NCBI RefSeq assembly: GCF_048544455.1 | Contig: NC_133529.1 | Location: 57,262,271 to 57,326,270, forward strand | Source of the DNA: Silene latifolia | Taxonomy: Eukaryota > Streptophyta > Magnoliopsida > Caryophyllales > Caryophyllaceae | Length of the DNA stretch: 64,000 nt | Reading direction: 5' to 3' | Part shown: positions 9,490 to 21,100 of the stretch, piece after piece | How the letters are laid out: every line of letters starts with the position of its first letter | How positions within the stretch are numbered: the stretch's first letter is position 1 | Program-made: the position numbers and the translations under genes | The notes under the pieces: generated by a model | Told to the model about the DNA's origin: nothing | The model's input: the letters and a program-made list of their open reading frames with translations, nothing else | The model's database searches: none

Positions 9490-10809
9490 AGACAAAAGGG
9501 GCAATTACCACCTCAAAGTAATCCCCCAAGACATGAAACGGTTAGTGCCATTCACTTGAGAAGTGGTACAAGGTATGAAGCACCAAAGAAGCAAGTTGAG
9601 GATGAAGTTGTGGAAGCTAGTGATAGGGAAGAAATTGTGCAAAACTCCAAAGATGGAGAATCGTCAAAAGAAGAAAGTTCAAAGAAAAATGAAGACAAGA
9701 TCAAGGAGAAGGAGCCCATTGTGATTAGACTTCCTTTTCCAAGTCGTCAAGCCAAGCCCAAATTTGATGATCAACTTGGAAAGTTCATGGAAATTGTGAA
9801 GAATTTAGAAGTCTCGATTCCTTTCACGGAATTAATCAATCACGTGCCGGCCTATGCGAAATACATGAAAGATATCCTCACAAAGAAGAAGTCAATCCGG
9901 AAACTTGAGACTATCGCCTTCACTAAGGTGAGTAGTGCAATACTTCAAGGGAGTTCACCTCCAAAACTAAAGGATCCGGGAAGCTTCTCAATACCGTGTA
10001 CCATTGGCGACACAACGATCAACAAAGCCTTATGTGATCTAGGGTCTAGTGTGAGTGTTATGCCGTACTCGGTGAGTAAAAGGTTAGGGATGGGAGAGCT
10101 TAAATGCACCAACATCGCACTCCAAATGGCCGATAGATCGACGAAGACACCATTAGGGATATGGGAAGATGTCCCCGTACGAATTGGGAAGTTTTTCATC
10201 CCGGTGGACTTTGTCATTGTTGATATGGAGGAAGATTCCAACATTCCAATCATTCTAGGAAGACCTTTCCTACACACCGCGGGTGCGGTGATTGATGTGA
10301 AACATGGTGAGCTCACTCTAGAAGTGGGAGATGAAAGCATAACCTTTAATCTTGACAAGACTATGAGAGCTCCTCGTTTGCATGAACCATGTTTCATGAT
10401 TGATCATTATAGCCGAAAGGATGAGAGGAAGAAATCGGAGCTCCAATGGAAGAAGAAAATTGAAGATGCTCCATTCAAAGAGCAAGTGAATTGTGACAAG
10501 GAGAGCTTGCAAAGCTTCTCAAAATCAATCAAAGAAGAAGAAAATGGCCTCATTGGCCAAGAGAAGAATTTGGGAGAGTTGTCTCCATCAAATCGAGAAA
10601 TTTTCAATGATCAACTTAATGAAGTTTGTGGTCTTTGGGACGACGAATTTGAAGGGATTTTTAATCCCTACATTGGTAATGCCATCGATCAAGATCAACA
10701 ACAAGGGCAAAGGACTATTGAAGACCTCTACCATGATAATGAACAAGCTTTTGATTACTTTTTCAAAGTGTTGAGCAACATCAACAATACCTTGAACATG
10801 CCCCCTTGA
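9490..10809 (+). CDS. pro: Athila-1 aspartic protease and C-terminal extension
   Basis: This frame is the direct continuation of gag beyond TAA 9487-9489, with no ATG near the junction. It is made only if that stop is read through, or it was one Gag-Pro frame before a point mutation. The segment IHLRSGTRY, typical of the gag-pro linker in Athila, comes first. Then comes a basic linker and the pepsin-like retroviral protease: catalytic DLGSS (about 10034), MPYSVSKRLG, IILGRPFLHTAGAVID. After the protease come about 140 charged residues ending NNTLNMPP and TGA at 10807-10809. No RT follows. The long frame without damage suggests recent selection or recent insertion. Confidence 0.8.
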   Translation, partial: RQKGQLPPQSNPPRHETVSAIHLRSGTRYEAPKKQVEDEVVEASDREEIVQNSKDGESSKEESSKKNEDKIKEKEPIVIRLPFPSRQAKPKFDDQLGKFMEIVKNLEVSIPFTELINHVPAYAKYMKDILTKKKSIRKLETIAFTKVSSAILQGSSPPKLKDPGSFSIPCTIGDTTINKALCDLGSSVSVMPYSVSKRLGMGELKCTNIALQMADRSTKTPLGIWEDVPVRIGKFFIPVDFVIVDMEEDSNIPIILGRPFLHTAGAVIDVKHGELTLEVGDESITFNLDKTMRAPRLHEPCFMIDHYSRKDERKKSELQWKKKIEDAPFKEQVNCDKESLQSFSKSIKEEENGLIGQEKNLGELSPSNREIFNDQLNEVCGLWDDEFEGIFNPYIGNAIDQDQQQGQRTIEDLYHDNEQAFDYFFKVLSNINNTLNMPP

Positions 10810-11149
10810 CATCTCATCAAGAATGAGAGTTTGGTGGAGTCCTCCCTAAACCACCATTTGTAAATATTTCAAACTCCCTAACTCGCATTTCAATACTTGT
10901 ATTACATTTTTGTCATCTTTGGATTTTTATTTACTTTGATCAAGATAATTGTCATGTTTGAGAGAAGTGAGGGAGGGACTAATGATTTCAATTGATGTGT
11001 AGTGCTTTAGCTTTGTGTGGGGATGACGATTGCCTAGGCTAATCATGCCTTAGTATCGCCCCCACAACGACGAACTCGAGATATGAAGAAGAATGGAAGG
11101 ACGATAAGGGATATGCATTGTACACGGATGGAACTGAATCCGGGTACAA
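10810..11149 (+). other. Non-coding stretch after Athila-1 protease
   Basis: No gene is seen. It holds a hairpin (TGGTGG ... CCACCA near 10832-10857). It also holds a PPT-like run TTTGTGTGGGGATG (11012-11025) that recurs exactly at 13873-13886 after the accessory ORF. RT, RNase H and integrase would be expected here in an autonomous Athila. Confidence 0.5.
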
Positions 11150-11557
11150 AGGGGTAGAATCCGGGCGGATTCAAGAGAATCCGCCCGTTTTCTTGCAATC
11201 CGAGCGCATCTTGGGCGTAAGACGACGTCCCTATGAGATGCAATTTTGAAATATTTTTGACTGTAAGAGAATCCGGGCGTCCTGAGCAGCAATCCGCCCG
11301 TCTCTGAAAATCCGTCCGTCTTAGAAAGAAGACGCCCGTCTTCTCTGCTAAGGAAAACAAGGAAAATTCCTGGACTGAAATCCGCCCGTCTTCTGAAAAA
11401 TCCGCCCGTCCCGTGTCAGCGAATTCGAGCGTCTTCTCTTGAATACGCCCGTCTTTAGGCGAGTTTTATCAAACCCAGAAAGTGCAGAATCCGCCCGTAT
11501 TGGGCAGAAACCGCACGGATTGCCCCTGCAGTTTGAATTTTTCGGTCTTTATAAAAT
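11150..11557 (+). promoter_or_regulatory. Internal promoter-like cluster before the accessory ORF
   Basis: About twelve copies of the LTR motif (AATCCGGGCGGATT, AATCCGCCCGT, AATCCGAGCG, AATCCGTCCGT, AAACCGCACGGATT) lie at 11158-11522, followed by a TATA-like TTTATAAAAT near 11548. The accessory ATG is at 11858, so the leader is about 280 bp. The layout copies U3 of the LTR: motif cluster, then TATA, then leader. Promoter function is inference. Confidence 0.55.
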
Positions 11558-11857
11558 CCCTCCCACCTTCATTCATGCATTCATTCATTCATTTATAACA
11601 CTACTTCTAAACATCAAAACCCTCATCCTCTCTATCACAAAAACAAAATTCCTCAACTACATTCACCAAATCAAATCAAATCATCCTTTTAACAACAAAT
11701 TAATCACTCCTTCTTCAATAAAAATCAAAACCAAGCACAAAATCTTCAACCTTTGAGTCGATTTTTGAATTCATAAAGGCAAAACCTTTCACCTTTAAAT
11801 CGATTTGGGTACACTACAAATTGAAGATTTTTCATTCTTTTCTTAGTTAATTCATCA

Positions 11858-13456
11858 ATGGCAAGGACTAAGGGAGCAACAAAGGCAACAAAGGCACCAA
11901 AGACACTTTCACAAAGGCAAAAGGCTCTTCAAGCAAAGAAAGCATTGGCTATGGTGGTAGCAACCCCAAGCTTGGAAGTGCAACAACAACAACAACCTTC
12001 TATGGGAGCAACAACATCTTCTACTCCGGAAATCGATCAACTTTTGCATTATCCGGAGGTAACTTTTATTTCCGAAACCCATAGAAATACTTTTGCCAAA
12101 TTTGCTAGGAAATCACTTCAATCCACCAAATTTATTTGTGAAGACACCTTGGGAAAGTTGGGTGTCCTTGAGCAAACTAGAGCCTTTTTCAAAGCCATGG
12201 GGTTAGAGAAAGTATTTGAATCAAAAGAATTGACATACCCCTCCCTTACCTTGGAATTTTTGAGTTCTTTGAAAGTCACCAAAGTTGAGAGTAGGAAGAA
12301 TCTCGAGTTTCGTCTAGCTAATGTTAGTAGACGCATTTCCTTTAGGGAATTGGGTGGAATCTTGGGTCTTAGTGATGAACCGAGTTATTTTAAGAATTAT
12401 GGAAAGTATGACCCCGACCCCCTTTGGGAAGCAATTTCCGGGAGGAAATTTGAGGATTTTCATGCGAGCCGTGCTCTTTTAGTCCACCAACCGGGCATAA
12501 GAGTATGGCACAAGGTCATAGGAAACACCATTATTGCAAGGAAAGATACCAACCATTTCACCAAACTTGATTTTATTCTTCTTGAATCGGCTTTGAACAT
12601 TGGAAGAGTACACACCAAGCCTTTCAATTCTTTGAGGCTTTTGGTAGATAGATGGCTCAACATTGATTGTGGGAAGAAGGGCACTACCGTTATTGTCAAT
12701 GGCGGCCTAGTCACTATCCTAGCTAAGTACTTTGATCCTAACTTCAACAAGGATAACAAGTATAAAGCAAAGGAGGGTGGTCATCTTGTTGATTTGCATA
12801 CTATGATACACAAGTACAAGTGGGTTGCCCATAACCTTCTTGACACCAAGTATGGATGGCTCACTAGTGAAGCTAGATCGTTCACCTTGCCTTCAAAGAT
12901 TTGTCGTTTAAGTGTCCACCGGACCAATTATCTACTTCCCCTTTCTAAAGAGGCCGAGTATATTATCCAACAACAAAAGGGTGAACTTGAAATGCCCTCC
13001 TCTTCCATTGTCATACCACCTTACCCCTTTGAGTATCAAGAGTTCAAGCCGGAAGGAGTTGAAGCTAGAAATGATTATTTAACTCTTCTCATGCAAGCAA
13101 TGCACAAGCAAGCCTTTGAGGATCGGAAAAATGCTTACTTGGCTCAATATCCACCCCTCTTACACTTATCTAGGCAAGGACTACTTGATCCATCATGTCC
13201 TTTGCCTAGTTGGGCGGATAGAGAAGTCCTATTTCCGGGTGCATCTAGGGTCATTTCGGGTGACAATGGGGTTGTTGGTAATGAAGAAGTTGATGATAAC
13301 ATTGATGAGGAAGCAAGTGAAGAAGGAGAGAAGGATGGTGAAGAAGATGATGAGCAAGATGAGGAAGAAAGTGAAGAAGCAAATGAAGAAGGAAGTGGCA
13401 ATGAGACCACTTCTAAAGAGGAAAGTGATGATGGTGATGATATGATGGAAGATTAG
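11858..13456 (+). CDS. Athila accessory ORF (ORF-1/env-position protein), intact
   Basis: A 532-aa protein of unknown function, encoded where Athila elements carry their extra, so-called env-like ORF. I see no signal peptide or clear membrane span, so an envelope role is not supported. The N-terminus is basic (MARTKGATKATKAPK), then a Gln run. The central domain runs over about residues 55-370 (LGVLEQTRAFFKAMGLEKVF, LTLEFLSSLKV, RISFRELGGILGLSD). It matches the broken ORF of Athila-2 near 60130-60350 and resembles the ATHILA ORF-1 family. The last 65 residues are almost all Glu, Asp and Ser. A basic head and acidic tail suggest a nucleic-acid or chromatin partner; this is inference. ATG 11858 is the first in frame and ends a clear leader. 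The frame has no damage although the element lacks pol. Confidence 0.8.
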   Translation: MARTKGATKATKAPKTLSQRQKALQAKKALAMVVATPSLEVQQQQQPSMGATTSSTPEIDQLLHYPEVTFISETHRNTFAKFARKSLQSTKFICEDTLGKLGVLEQTRAFFKAMGLEKVFESKELTYPSLTLEFLSSLKVTKVESRKNLEFRLANVSRRISFRELGGILGLSDEPSYFKNYGKYDPDPLWEAISGRKFEDFHASRALLVHQPGIRVWHKVIGNTIIARKDTNHFTKLDFILLESALNIGRVHTKPFNSLRLLVDRWLNIDCGKKGTTVIVNGGLVTILAKYFDPNFNKDNKYKAKEGGHLVDLHTMIHKYKWVAHNLLDTKYGWLTSEARSFTLPSKICRLSVHRTNYLLPLSKEAEYIIQQQKGELEMPSSSIVIPPYPFEYQEFKPEGVEARNDYLTLLMQAMHKQAFEDRKNAYLAQYPPLLHLSRQGLLDPSCPLPSWADREVLFPGASRVISGDNGVVGNEEVDDNIDEEASEEGEKDGEEDDEQDEEESEEANEEGSGNETTSKEESDDGDDMMED

Positions 13457-15426
13457 CAAGCCTTGGAGGCTCCTACCCTCTCATGGTTTGTCTATTTCTC
13501 TCTTTGTTTTTAATTATTTTTCTTGATCATTGTTGGAGTAGTCCTAGCACCATAGAGGACTCACACCTCGGTACCATTGAGGTGTTCTCATTTTATTTTT
13601 CCCATTTTCAAAATCCAAAATGACAAATTAGTTTCATGCATTGCATAGTGTGTGCATGAACTACACCCATCCTTGGACATTAGCAATAGTGTCTCACTCG
13701 GTTTGGGGAAGTTAATGCATACACAACGGGAGGTAATCTAAATTATCCTCTCCGTCATAACAAAAACCATGCATCATGTAGTGTAGCCTAGTATAGATTG
13801 CATTTAGTATAGAAATCATGCATCATCTTTGCATAATTTCCATCACTTTGGCCATTGAGGACAATGCCCATATTTGTGTGGGGATGGGAATTCTAACATT
13901 TAACTCTTATTCAAAAATCCAAAAAAAATTGAAAAATTTCGAAAATCATAAAAACTTGAAAATTGAAAACCCAAAAACATGTTTATTTCCTTTTATAGTC
14001 TTGTGTATATATTGTTTTGTATTTATTGTGTTTGTTCTATCCTTGTTCACATTGATCGACTACGCCACATCCGAGACATGAGGATATTGAAGACCGCATG
14101 GTATGATCTTTCCAATCTCCTTTTTCCTCTTTATGTTAATGACTATGTGGCTTTATTCTGATTGATGCGGTATAAGAATGTGAACTTAGGACTTGCATTT
14201 AGTTTATATGTCATATTAGTTGGTAGAATCACTTGTATTAGGATGTTTATATGCTAGTTGCATCATGGCATGTATTTGCATGTTAGAAATTTTTGCGAAA
14301 CCGTCTACTTGGGAAGCTTGACAAGTGTATATAGGCCCTAGTAGATGCTTTTTGTTCTTAAGACTTTGCTTGTTAGAATACTTATAAAACACCCTAGGAT
14401 GTGTCATGTTAGTATCCTTTGCCCCATGGATTAAAGCCTAGTCAAGAGTACCTTGTGGTGTGATAACTCCTTGGCTACCGTTTATTCCAAGGTGACCCTT
14501 GAAACCATGCATCTATCCATCATCCATGTTCTACCACATTTTTTGTCAACAAAAGGGAATGGGCACTAAAAGAAATCAATTTGAGTTCAATGAAATGAAA
14601 AGTGAAAGAAAGTTTGCAAAAAATGCATCAAATGAAAAGAGGAGCAAAAATAGAACTCCTATGCTTCAAATATAAGCCACCCTCACTACATATGGGGTGA
14701 CTTTGAAAATGTTCAAAAGAAAATGCAAAAAGTTGAAAAATTGTCAAGTGTTGAAAAGCCAAAAATCAAAAGAAATGGCAAAGAAAGTGTTCTCAAATGT
14801 CAAATGCCACAAATAATTGGGGGGAAAAACCAAAACAAAGCAAACTCCCAAAGTGAAACTCAAATGTCTATTGATCCCTTTATCCATCGTATCCATTTTT
14901 GTGCATGGTAGAGAGGGGACGACCCTTCTTCTTGTCTAGGCAAGAGGGGGAATTCCGCGATCCTCCAGTGTTTCTAACACCATAGGGAGTCTACTCTTGA
15001 CAAAAGCATTTAACGATTGAGGACAAAGGTACCCTAGTTTGACACAACTTGGAGGTGATTTATTGGTATCCTTCTAGGCTTAGTAGTTTGAAGAAATTGC
15101 ATCTATGAAGGAATGTGTACCCTTGAATTGCTTCCCTTGAAGATAATTTCCGCCACTTAGATGAGGAAAGTGGCTATTCTTTTGTAGATGCATCCATTAT
15201 GTGATTTTGTGTGCTTAATGTTTGGATGTGTCGCCATTTTGTCAAGACCCACCTTGCCTTGCAAGAAGGCATCCTACCTCATGGTTGTCTTGTTGTGAGT
15301 TGAAGGGGCGGAGTGAGACCCGCTAATTGTCTCATATCGGCTATGTTATTAGGTTAGTTTAAATAATGGTCCTAGTCTTTGTCACCTCTTTACTCGGGAC
15401 GAGCAAAGGTTCGGTTTGGGGATATT
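13457..15426 (+). other. Athila-1 3' non-coding region and PPT
   Basis: Two kilobases without a credible gene. GAGGACAATG (13857) precedes a PPT-like TTTGTGTGGGGATG (13873-13886), and an A-rich block follows (13915-13980). A region of GAAAA/CAAAA repeats lies at 14560-14830. The true polypurine tract, GGTTTGGGGATATT near 15413-15426, abuts the 3' LTR and is preceded by GGGACGAGCAAAGGTTC. Confidence 0.6.
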
Positions 15427-17180
15427 TGATGTGACCATAATTAGCGCATATTTAGCCCCCGAATTAGCCTTGTTCCCATGCTTTTTAGTGCATATTTGGG
15501 TCATTTATTATCTTTAGTTCTTTGTTTTGCATATTCTTTGAGATTTTGATCCCTTGGTAGGAAAGGAGTAAGAATCTTGAATTTTCATGGCAAAACAAGA
15601 CTAAATTGATCGAATTCAATGACCAAGCATCAAGGAGAGACAAGATTAGAAGGCCTTTGTACATATGATAGTAGATGAGCAATGTTGAGAAAGGATCCTT
15701 GAGTCCCCAAGGAAATCCCCAAGGAATTTATGAAGAAAAGGGAAGAAAAGAAGAAGAAGTCTTGCTGAGGCACAATCCGTGCGGATTGTCCACAATCCGG
15801 CCGTCCTCCACCTGCACAATCCGTGCGGGTTTCCACCAAGACGCTCGGGTTTGTCCACCACAATCCGCCCGGATTCTCTCCAATCCGCTCGGGTTCCATC
15901 GCCAGAATCCGCCCGTCCCGACCCTAATCCGCCCTGGGATTCCTCTCGCGCGATTTCTCTTCTCCAAGCTACAAAGAAAGAAGCCCTTCCTTCGAAAAAT
16001 ACCGGCTCCTCCCTGCTCAATCTAAAAAGTGTAATTACTAGTTTAGCCCTTAGTTAACCCTAATGTATCCCCCTAATTTCCACTATAAATACCCCATTAG
16101 TCTAATTAGAAGAGCATGTTCTTCTTATCAATAATTAGAGTAGTTAATATCAATCAAATCTCTCTTTAGTTTTGTAATCAACAATTAATCAAGTTCTAAT
16201 ACAAGTTTTATTTCCTTAATCTCTCTTTTGTTCATCCTTTATTTTGGGTAATTGAAGATTATTTGGGTTATTATTGGGAGATTGACAACCTCTCAATCAA
16301 GCATCAAGTACCTTTTTTATCTTTGCTTTATTATTGGAATCATTAGTAGGTATAATTCTCTTAATCCCTTTTTAATTATTGTTAATTACTTTCATTTATT
16401 CATCATGTTTCATTTTGTTGGTATGATTGACAACCTTGCTAGCATGATCAACATGATAATGAGTGAGTAGTCTCTTAGCTAGAGTTAATGGGTGATTAGG
16501 GGAAACCAACATGGGGAATGATTCATGCTTAAATTAAGATGCTTTCATGTTTTATTTGCTTGCTTGTTTTGATCTCAACTCATGCACATGTTATATTTGA
16601 TGAAATGCTAAGCCTATGAATCCTTGCATTTACCATCATCTCCTATCTTTTCAATGAGACTTGTAAGACATAACCCAACTCGAATCTCATTAGACCATGC
16701 ATGTTGTTGAGTAGGGAAGATTAAGTCGACTTGTAGGTGTTGTACAATCTAATCGATTCGGCTCCGAGACCCAAACTTTCCTAGGATTGTAAGATATAAC
16801 CCAACTCAATCCATCACAACAATAATTGCTTGCTTATAATTTGAGAACATGTTTGTATGATCAATTCCCATGATTCCCCTATGATCCCATGACACCCTAG
16901 TGCTTTTTAATCAATTGTTTACACCTCTTTTAATTCATCTTGCTTGTTTATTTCCATTGCTATTTTAGTTAGTGACCTTCTACATTAACCCAAATTGTGA
17001 CACCCCTAAGACACCACTAGTTTCAATAGATATCTCATTTCAATACCCGTCCCTTGGGATCCGACCTTTACTTGCCTCTTTACTAATTGTAGAGTTGTTT
17101 GTGAAGTTATAAATTGTGTTTTGATTCGGACGTGACCCAACGACCACACCTTTAATTGTGAACACGAAACGGACCGATCA
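15427..17180 (+). repeat. Athila-1 3' LTR
   Basis: A direct repeat of 6118-7872 with about 20 visible differences. The largest is in the motif cluster, near 15930 against 6620. It ends ACCGATCA and is followed by TSD CTATC at 17181-17185. Confidence 0.93.
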
Positions 17181-17185
17181 CTATC

Positions 17186-18172
17186 CCTCTTCCAATCGGC
17201 TTCCGGGATTTGACTTTCGAGTAAAATACGCAAGGATGGTATTTCTAGCTCGACTGGTTGTACAGCTTCCATGCCGTATGTCAAATAGAAAGGAGTAGCC
17301 CCAGTGGGCGTCCTGACAGATGTACGATACCCCCACAAAGCAAAGGGTATCTTGCTTGGTCAATCACTATAGTTGTCAATCATTTTCTTGAGAATCGTGA
17401 CAACATTATTGTTTGCCGCCTCTACCGCGCCGTTAGTCTGTGGTCTATATGGCGAAGAGTGGTGATGCTTAATCTTGTATTTGGCTAGAAATTGCTCGGT
17501 CTCAGCTTGGAAATGTGATCCATTATCGCTAATGATTTCATGTGGGCAACCATATCGACAGATGATGTTATTTTGTATGAACTTTGCCACATTTTTAGCC
17601 GTAAGACTAGTGTAGGAAGCCGCTTCTACCCATTTGGTGAAATAGTCAATTGCTACTAGGATGAAACAGGTGACCTCTGTCCGGTGGGGTTATCTTCCGA
17701 TTATGTCAATTCCCCATGCAGAAAATGGCCAAGGGGATGTCATTGTATAGAGCAATGAAGGAGGGACATGTTGTACATTCCCGAAGATTTGGCAATTGTG
17801 GCAATGTCTTACATATTTGATGCAATCGAATTCCATTGTGGTCCAATAATACCCCAGACGTGTGATTTTCTTTGCCATCATGGGCCCACTCATGTGAGGA
17901 CCGCATTCTCCGTCGTGGACTTCTTCCATCACCTTTCGTGCCTGTGAATGCTCAAGGCAACGTAGGACTACACCAAGAGGTGTTCTTTTGTATAATTCTC
18001 CTTGTATGAGAACGTATTGGGAAGCTAGTAGGCGTATAGCACGTTGGCCCCTCTTGTCCATATCCGGTGGATATGTACCATTAAGCTTAAAATTCAGGAT
18101 TGCTTGGAACCAGGGTTCCTGCGCGATCTCTTCTTCATCGGTGATTTGGTGGACATAAGCCGGCTCTGACCG
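17186..18172 (-). pseudogene. pol: Tat integrase, N-terminal zinc finger and catalytic core
   Basis: This continues the Tat gag-pol frame below the RNase H part. It holds the HHCC zinc finger (about 17940-17760, with RHCHNCQ as its Cys end), the WGIDIIG start of the core, then ISDNGSHF and YRPQTNGAVEA with the catalytic D and E (17590-17400). Three in-frame stops break it: TGA 18173-18175 just upstream, TAA 17690-17692 and TGA 17360-17362. There is no frameshift. The remainder lies at 5800-6117, beyond the Athila-1 insertion. Confidence 0.88.
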
Positions 18173-21100
18173 TCATTCGATGCACAAAGGCATTTCCACC
18201 ATGTGATCTGGCATATTGATCAAAGATGCAAGTTTCGCAAGAGCGTCTGCAAATTGATTTTCTTCCCGAGGTAGGTGTAGGTAGGTCACGTGATCAAAGA
18301 ATTGAGCGACTTGGTCTATTCTAGCCTGATAAGGTGCGAGGCTTTCGCTTCGGATTTTCCAAGATCCTGTAACTTGGTTGATAATCAGTGATGAATCCCC
18401 ATGTACTCGGAGGTTTTTAATGCCTAAGCTCACTGCCGCTTGTAGTCCAATGAGACAAGCTTCGTATTCTGCAGCATTGTTTGTCTCCTCAAAGTCGAGT
18501 TTGACAGCAATTGGTGTATGCACGCCTTCAGGAGAAATGAGCAACACTCCTATTCCGAATCCTCTTAAGTTCGATGCTCCATCAAAGTACAGGTCCCAGG
18601 AGTCTACATCAGTTTGGAGTATATCCTCGTCTGGAAATGACCAAGTATCTATTGTTTGTGCGTCAGTGACAGGATTTTCTGCGAAAAATTCGGCGACGGC
18701 GCGACCTTTTATAACTTTCAGTGGCACGTATTTGAGGTCGAATTCTGAGAGCATCAGTGTCCATCTTGCTAGGCGTCCGTTGAGGACGGGTTTCTCGAAG
18801 AGGTATTTGACTGGATCCATTTTGGAGTATATTTTGACGGAGTAGCTAAGCATGTAATGGCGTAGCTTCTTCGTTGCCCACACAAGAGCGGGGCATGTCT
18901 TTTCGAGTTGTGAGTATTTGCACTCGTACTCCAGGAACTTCTTACTAAGATAGTAGATAGCTCTTTCTTCACTTCCTACAGTTTGAGCCAGCATGGCACC
19001 CATGGCTGTTTCGTTTACTGTGAGATATAAACCAAGAGGTTGATCTCGTTGTGGTGGCATGAGCACTGGTGGTTTAGCCAATATCTCTTTGATCCGGTCA
19101 AATGCCTTTTGACAATCATCATCCCACATGGTGTGGTCCGTTTTCTTGAGTTTCTTGAAGATAGGCTCACAAATCATCGTAAGTTTCGATATGAATCGAC
19201 TTATATACTGCACTTTTCCCAGGAATTCTCTGACTTCTTTTTCTGTTTGAGGTTGTGGCATTTCGATCAGAGCTTTGATCTTGGAAGGATCTATTTCTAT
19301 ACCTCGTTGGCTAACAACGTATCCCAGGAGTTTGCCAGATGTTACCCCGAATGTGCATTTTTGAGGATTGAAGCTCATGTTGTATTTTCGTAGCCTTGCG
19401 AAGAACTTGCGAAGGTTCGCAATATGTCCCTCTCTTTCCTTGGACTTGACAATCATGTCATCTACGTATACCTCAACTTCTTTGTGCATCATGTCATGTA
19501 CGAGTGTAGTTGCGGTGCGTTGATATGTAGCTCCGGCGTTGATCAATCCAAACGGCATTACCGTATAACAATAGGTTCCCCATTGAGTGACGAAGGCGGT
19601 CTTATGCATATCTTCCATGGCCATTTTGATTTGGTTATAACCCGCATACCCATCCATGAAGGATAGTAATGCGTGGTCAGCGGTATTGTCCACCAATATG
19701 TCGATGTGAGGTAGAGGGAAGTCGTCTTTTGGACTTGCTTTGTTTAAGTCCCTAAAGTCAACACAAACACGGATCCTCCCATCCTTTTTGGGTACGGGTA
19801 CTATGTTAGCTACCCAGTCAGAATACTCGGAAACTTTGATGAACCCGGCTTTGAATTGTTTGTCAACTTCTTCCTTAATCTTTAGAGCCCATTCTGTTCT
19901 CATTCGTCGAAGCTTCTGTTTTACAGGTTTGAAACCTGGCTTAATCGGAATCTTATGTTCGGCGATATCCCTGTCGATCCCTGGCATGTCTTTGTAGGAC
20001 CAAGCGAAAACGTCTTTGAATTCATTTAGGAGGTCTATGAAATCGGCCTTTTCGGTAGAGCTCAAGGTAGTCCTTATCCTAAGTTCTTGGGGTTCTAGTT
20101 CGGTTCCTACATTGATGGGTTCGGTGTCCTCTATTACTGGTCCCCCTTCCCCTTCCTGTAGTATCTCTTTGGCTACGTAGGGAGGTATTTCGATCGAGTC
20201 TGGGTCTTGGTCATCCTCAGTATCATCATAAATAGAATTGCACTCAAGATAACACAAAGAGTAAGCAGAACCTGATTTATTCATATTAAAATTTGAGTAG
20301 AGTTGAAACAAAGAAGCCAACTGATCCATGGTCAGTGGCGGCGAAGGGACAGTGGTTGGGGCATTTCCCGAACTACTATGACTACTCGAGGCTAAGCTAG
20401 GAGAAGCAAAGGGAGTGGGGATGACGACAGGAGTAGACTCTCTAATGACTTCTCTAGACTCCGACTCTGACTCCGACTCCGACTCGAACTCATCGTCTTC
20501 TGGTTCTCCTTTGAACATCTCTCCTTCTCCAGTGGTGAGATTGAAGAGTCTTCCTTGGTTGTTGGTCCACTTGATTGATTTTCTCCATCCTTTCTGCTGT
20601 CTTGCGTTGGTTTCTGTGATTAACGCGGTGGGGTTGAAGCGATCGTCTTGAAGTATCATGATAATGATCTCATCCTGCGCGGCCCTAACGAATCGATCTT
20701 CTCCAAACAATAGGCTAACAGCTTGTTCGTCTAAGCAAGGAACCGTTTCTGGAGGGATAAAGTAGCAATCGTGAAAGATCTCGATTCCGGCTAGCTTCCT
20801 CTCGAGATAATGCCAAGGCTCGGGAAATCCGTGAAAGAGTTCCAGACTTCCTTCTTGAACGAAGTACCCGTTTAAAGTAGGGAGATAGGGTCGCATTTGG
20901 ACTCCTACGTGCTTACGGTTTTGGACTTGGGCCAGCATTTCAAGAACCTCCTCTTTCGTGGGTTTGTACCCTAGTCCAAGTGGTATCCTCTTTGAGTTGC
21001 CTTCCTTGTATGGTGCGAAGGTGTTTCTTCGAGTAGGGTTTAAAGGCATTCCAGGGAAGTATCCCTGGGTTTTGAGCATGTGGTTGACCACCAAGTTGGA

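Larger units (their letters stand above)
6118..17180 (+). mobile_element. Athila-type LTR element lacking RT and integrase (Athila-1)
   Basis: An 11063-bp element bounded by 1755- and 1754-bp LTRs with TG...CA ends and a perfect 5-bp TSD. Its order is LTR, PBS, gag, protease, a promoter-like GC-rich cluster, accessory ORF, 2 kb of non-coding DNA, PPT, LTR. No RT, RNase H or integrase is present: only about 1 kb of non-coding DNA separates the end of the protease ORF from the accessory ORF. By eye the two LTRs differ at about 20 positions (roughly 1 percent), so insertion is recent. It must move, if at all, with enzymes from an autonomous relative. Athila-2 in this window carries the same gene set plus pol. 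Confidence 0.9.

Noticed and set aside
11858..13456. Envelope protein identity for the accessory ORF
   Set aside because: I find no signal peptide, transmembrane segment or cleavage site. A basic head and acidic tail do not fit an envelope protein.
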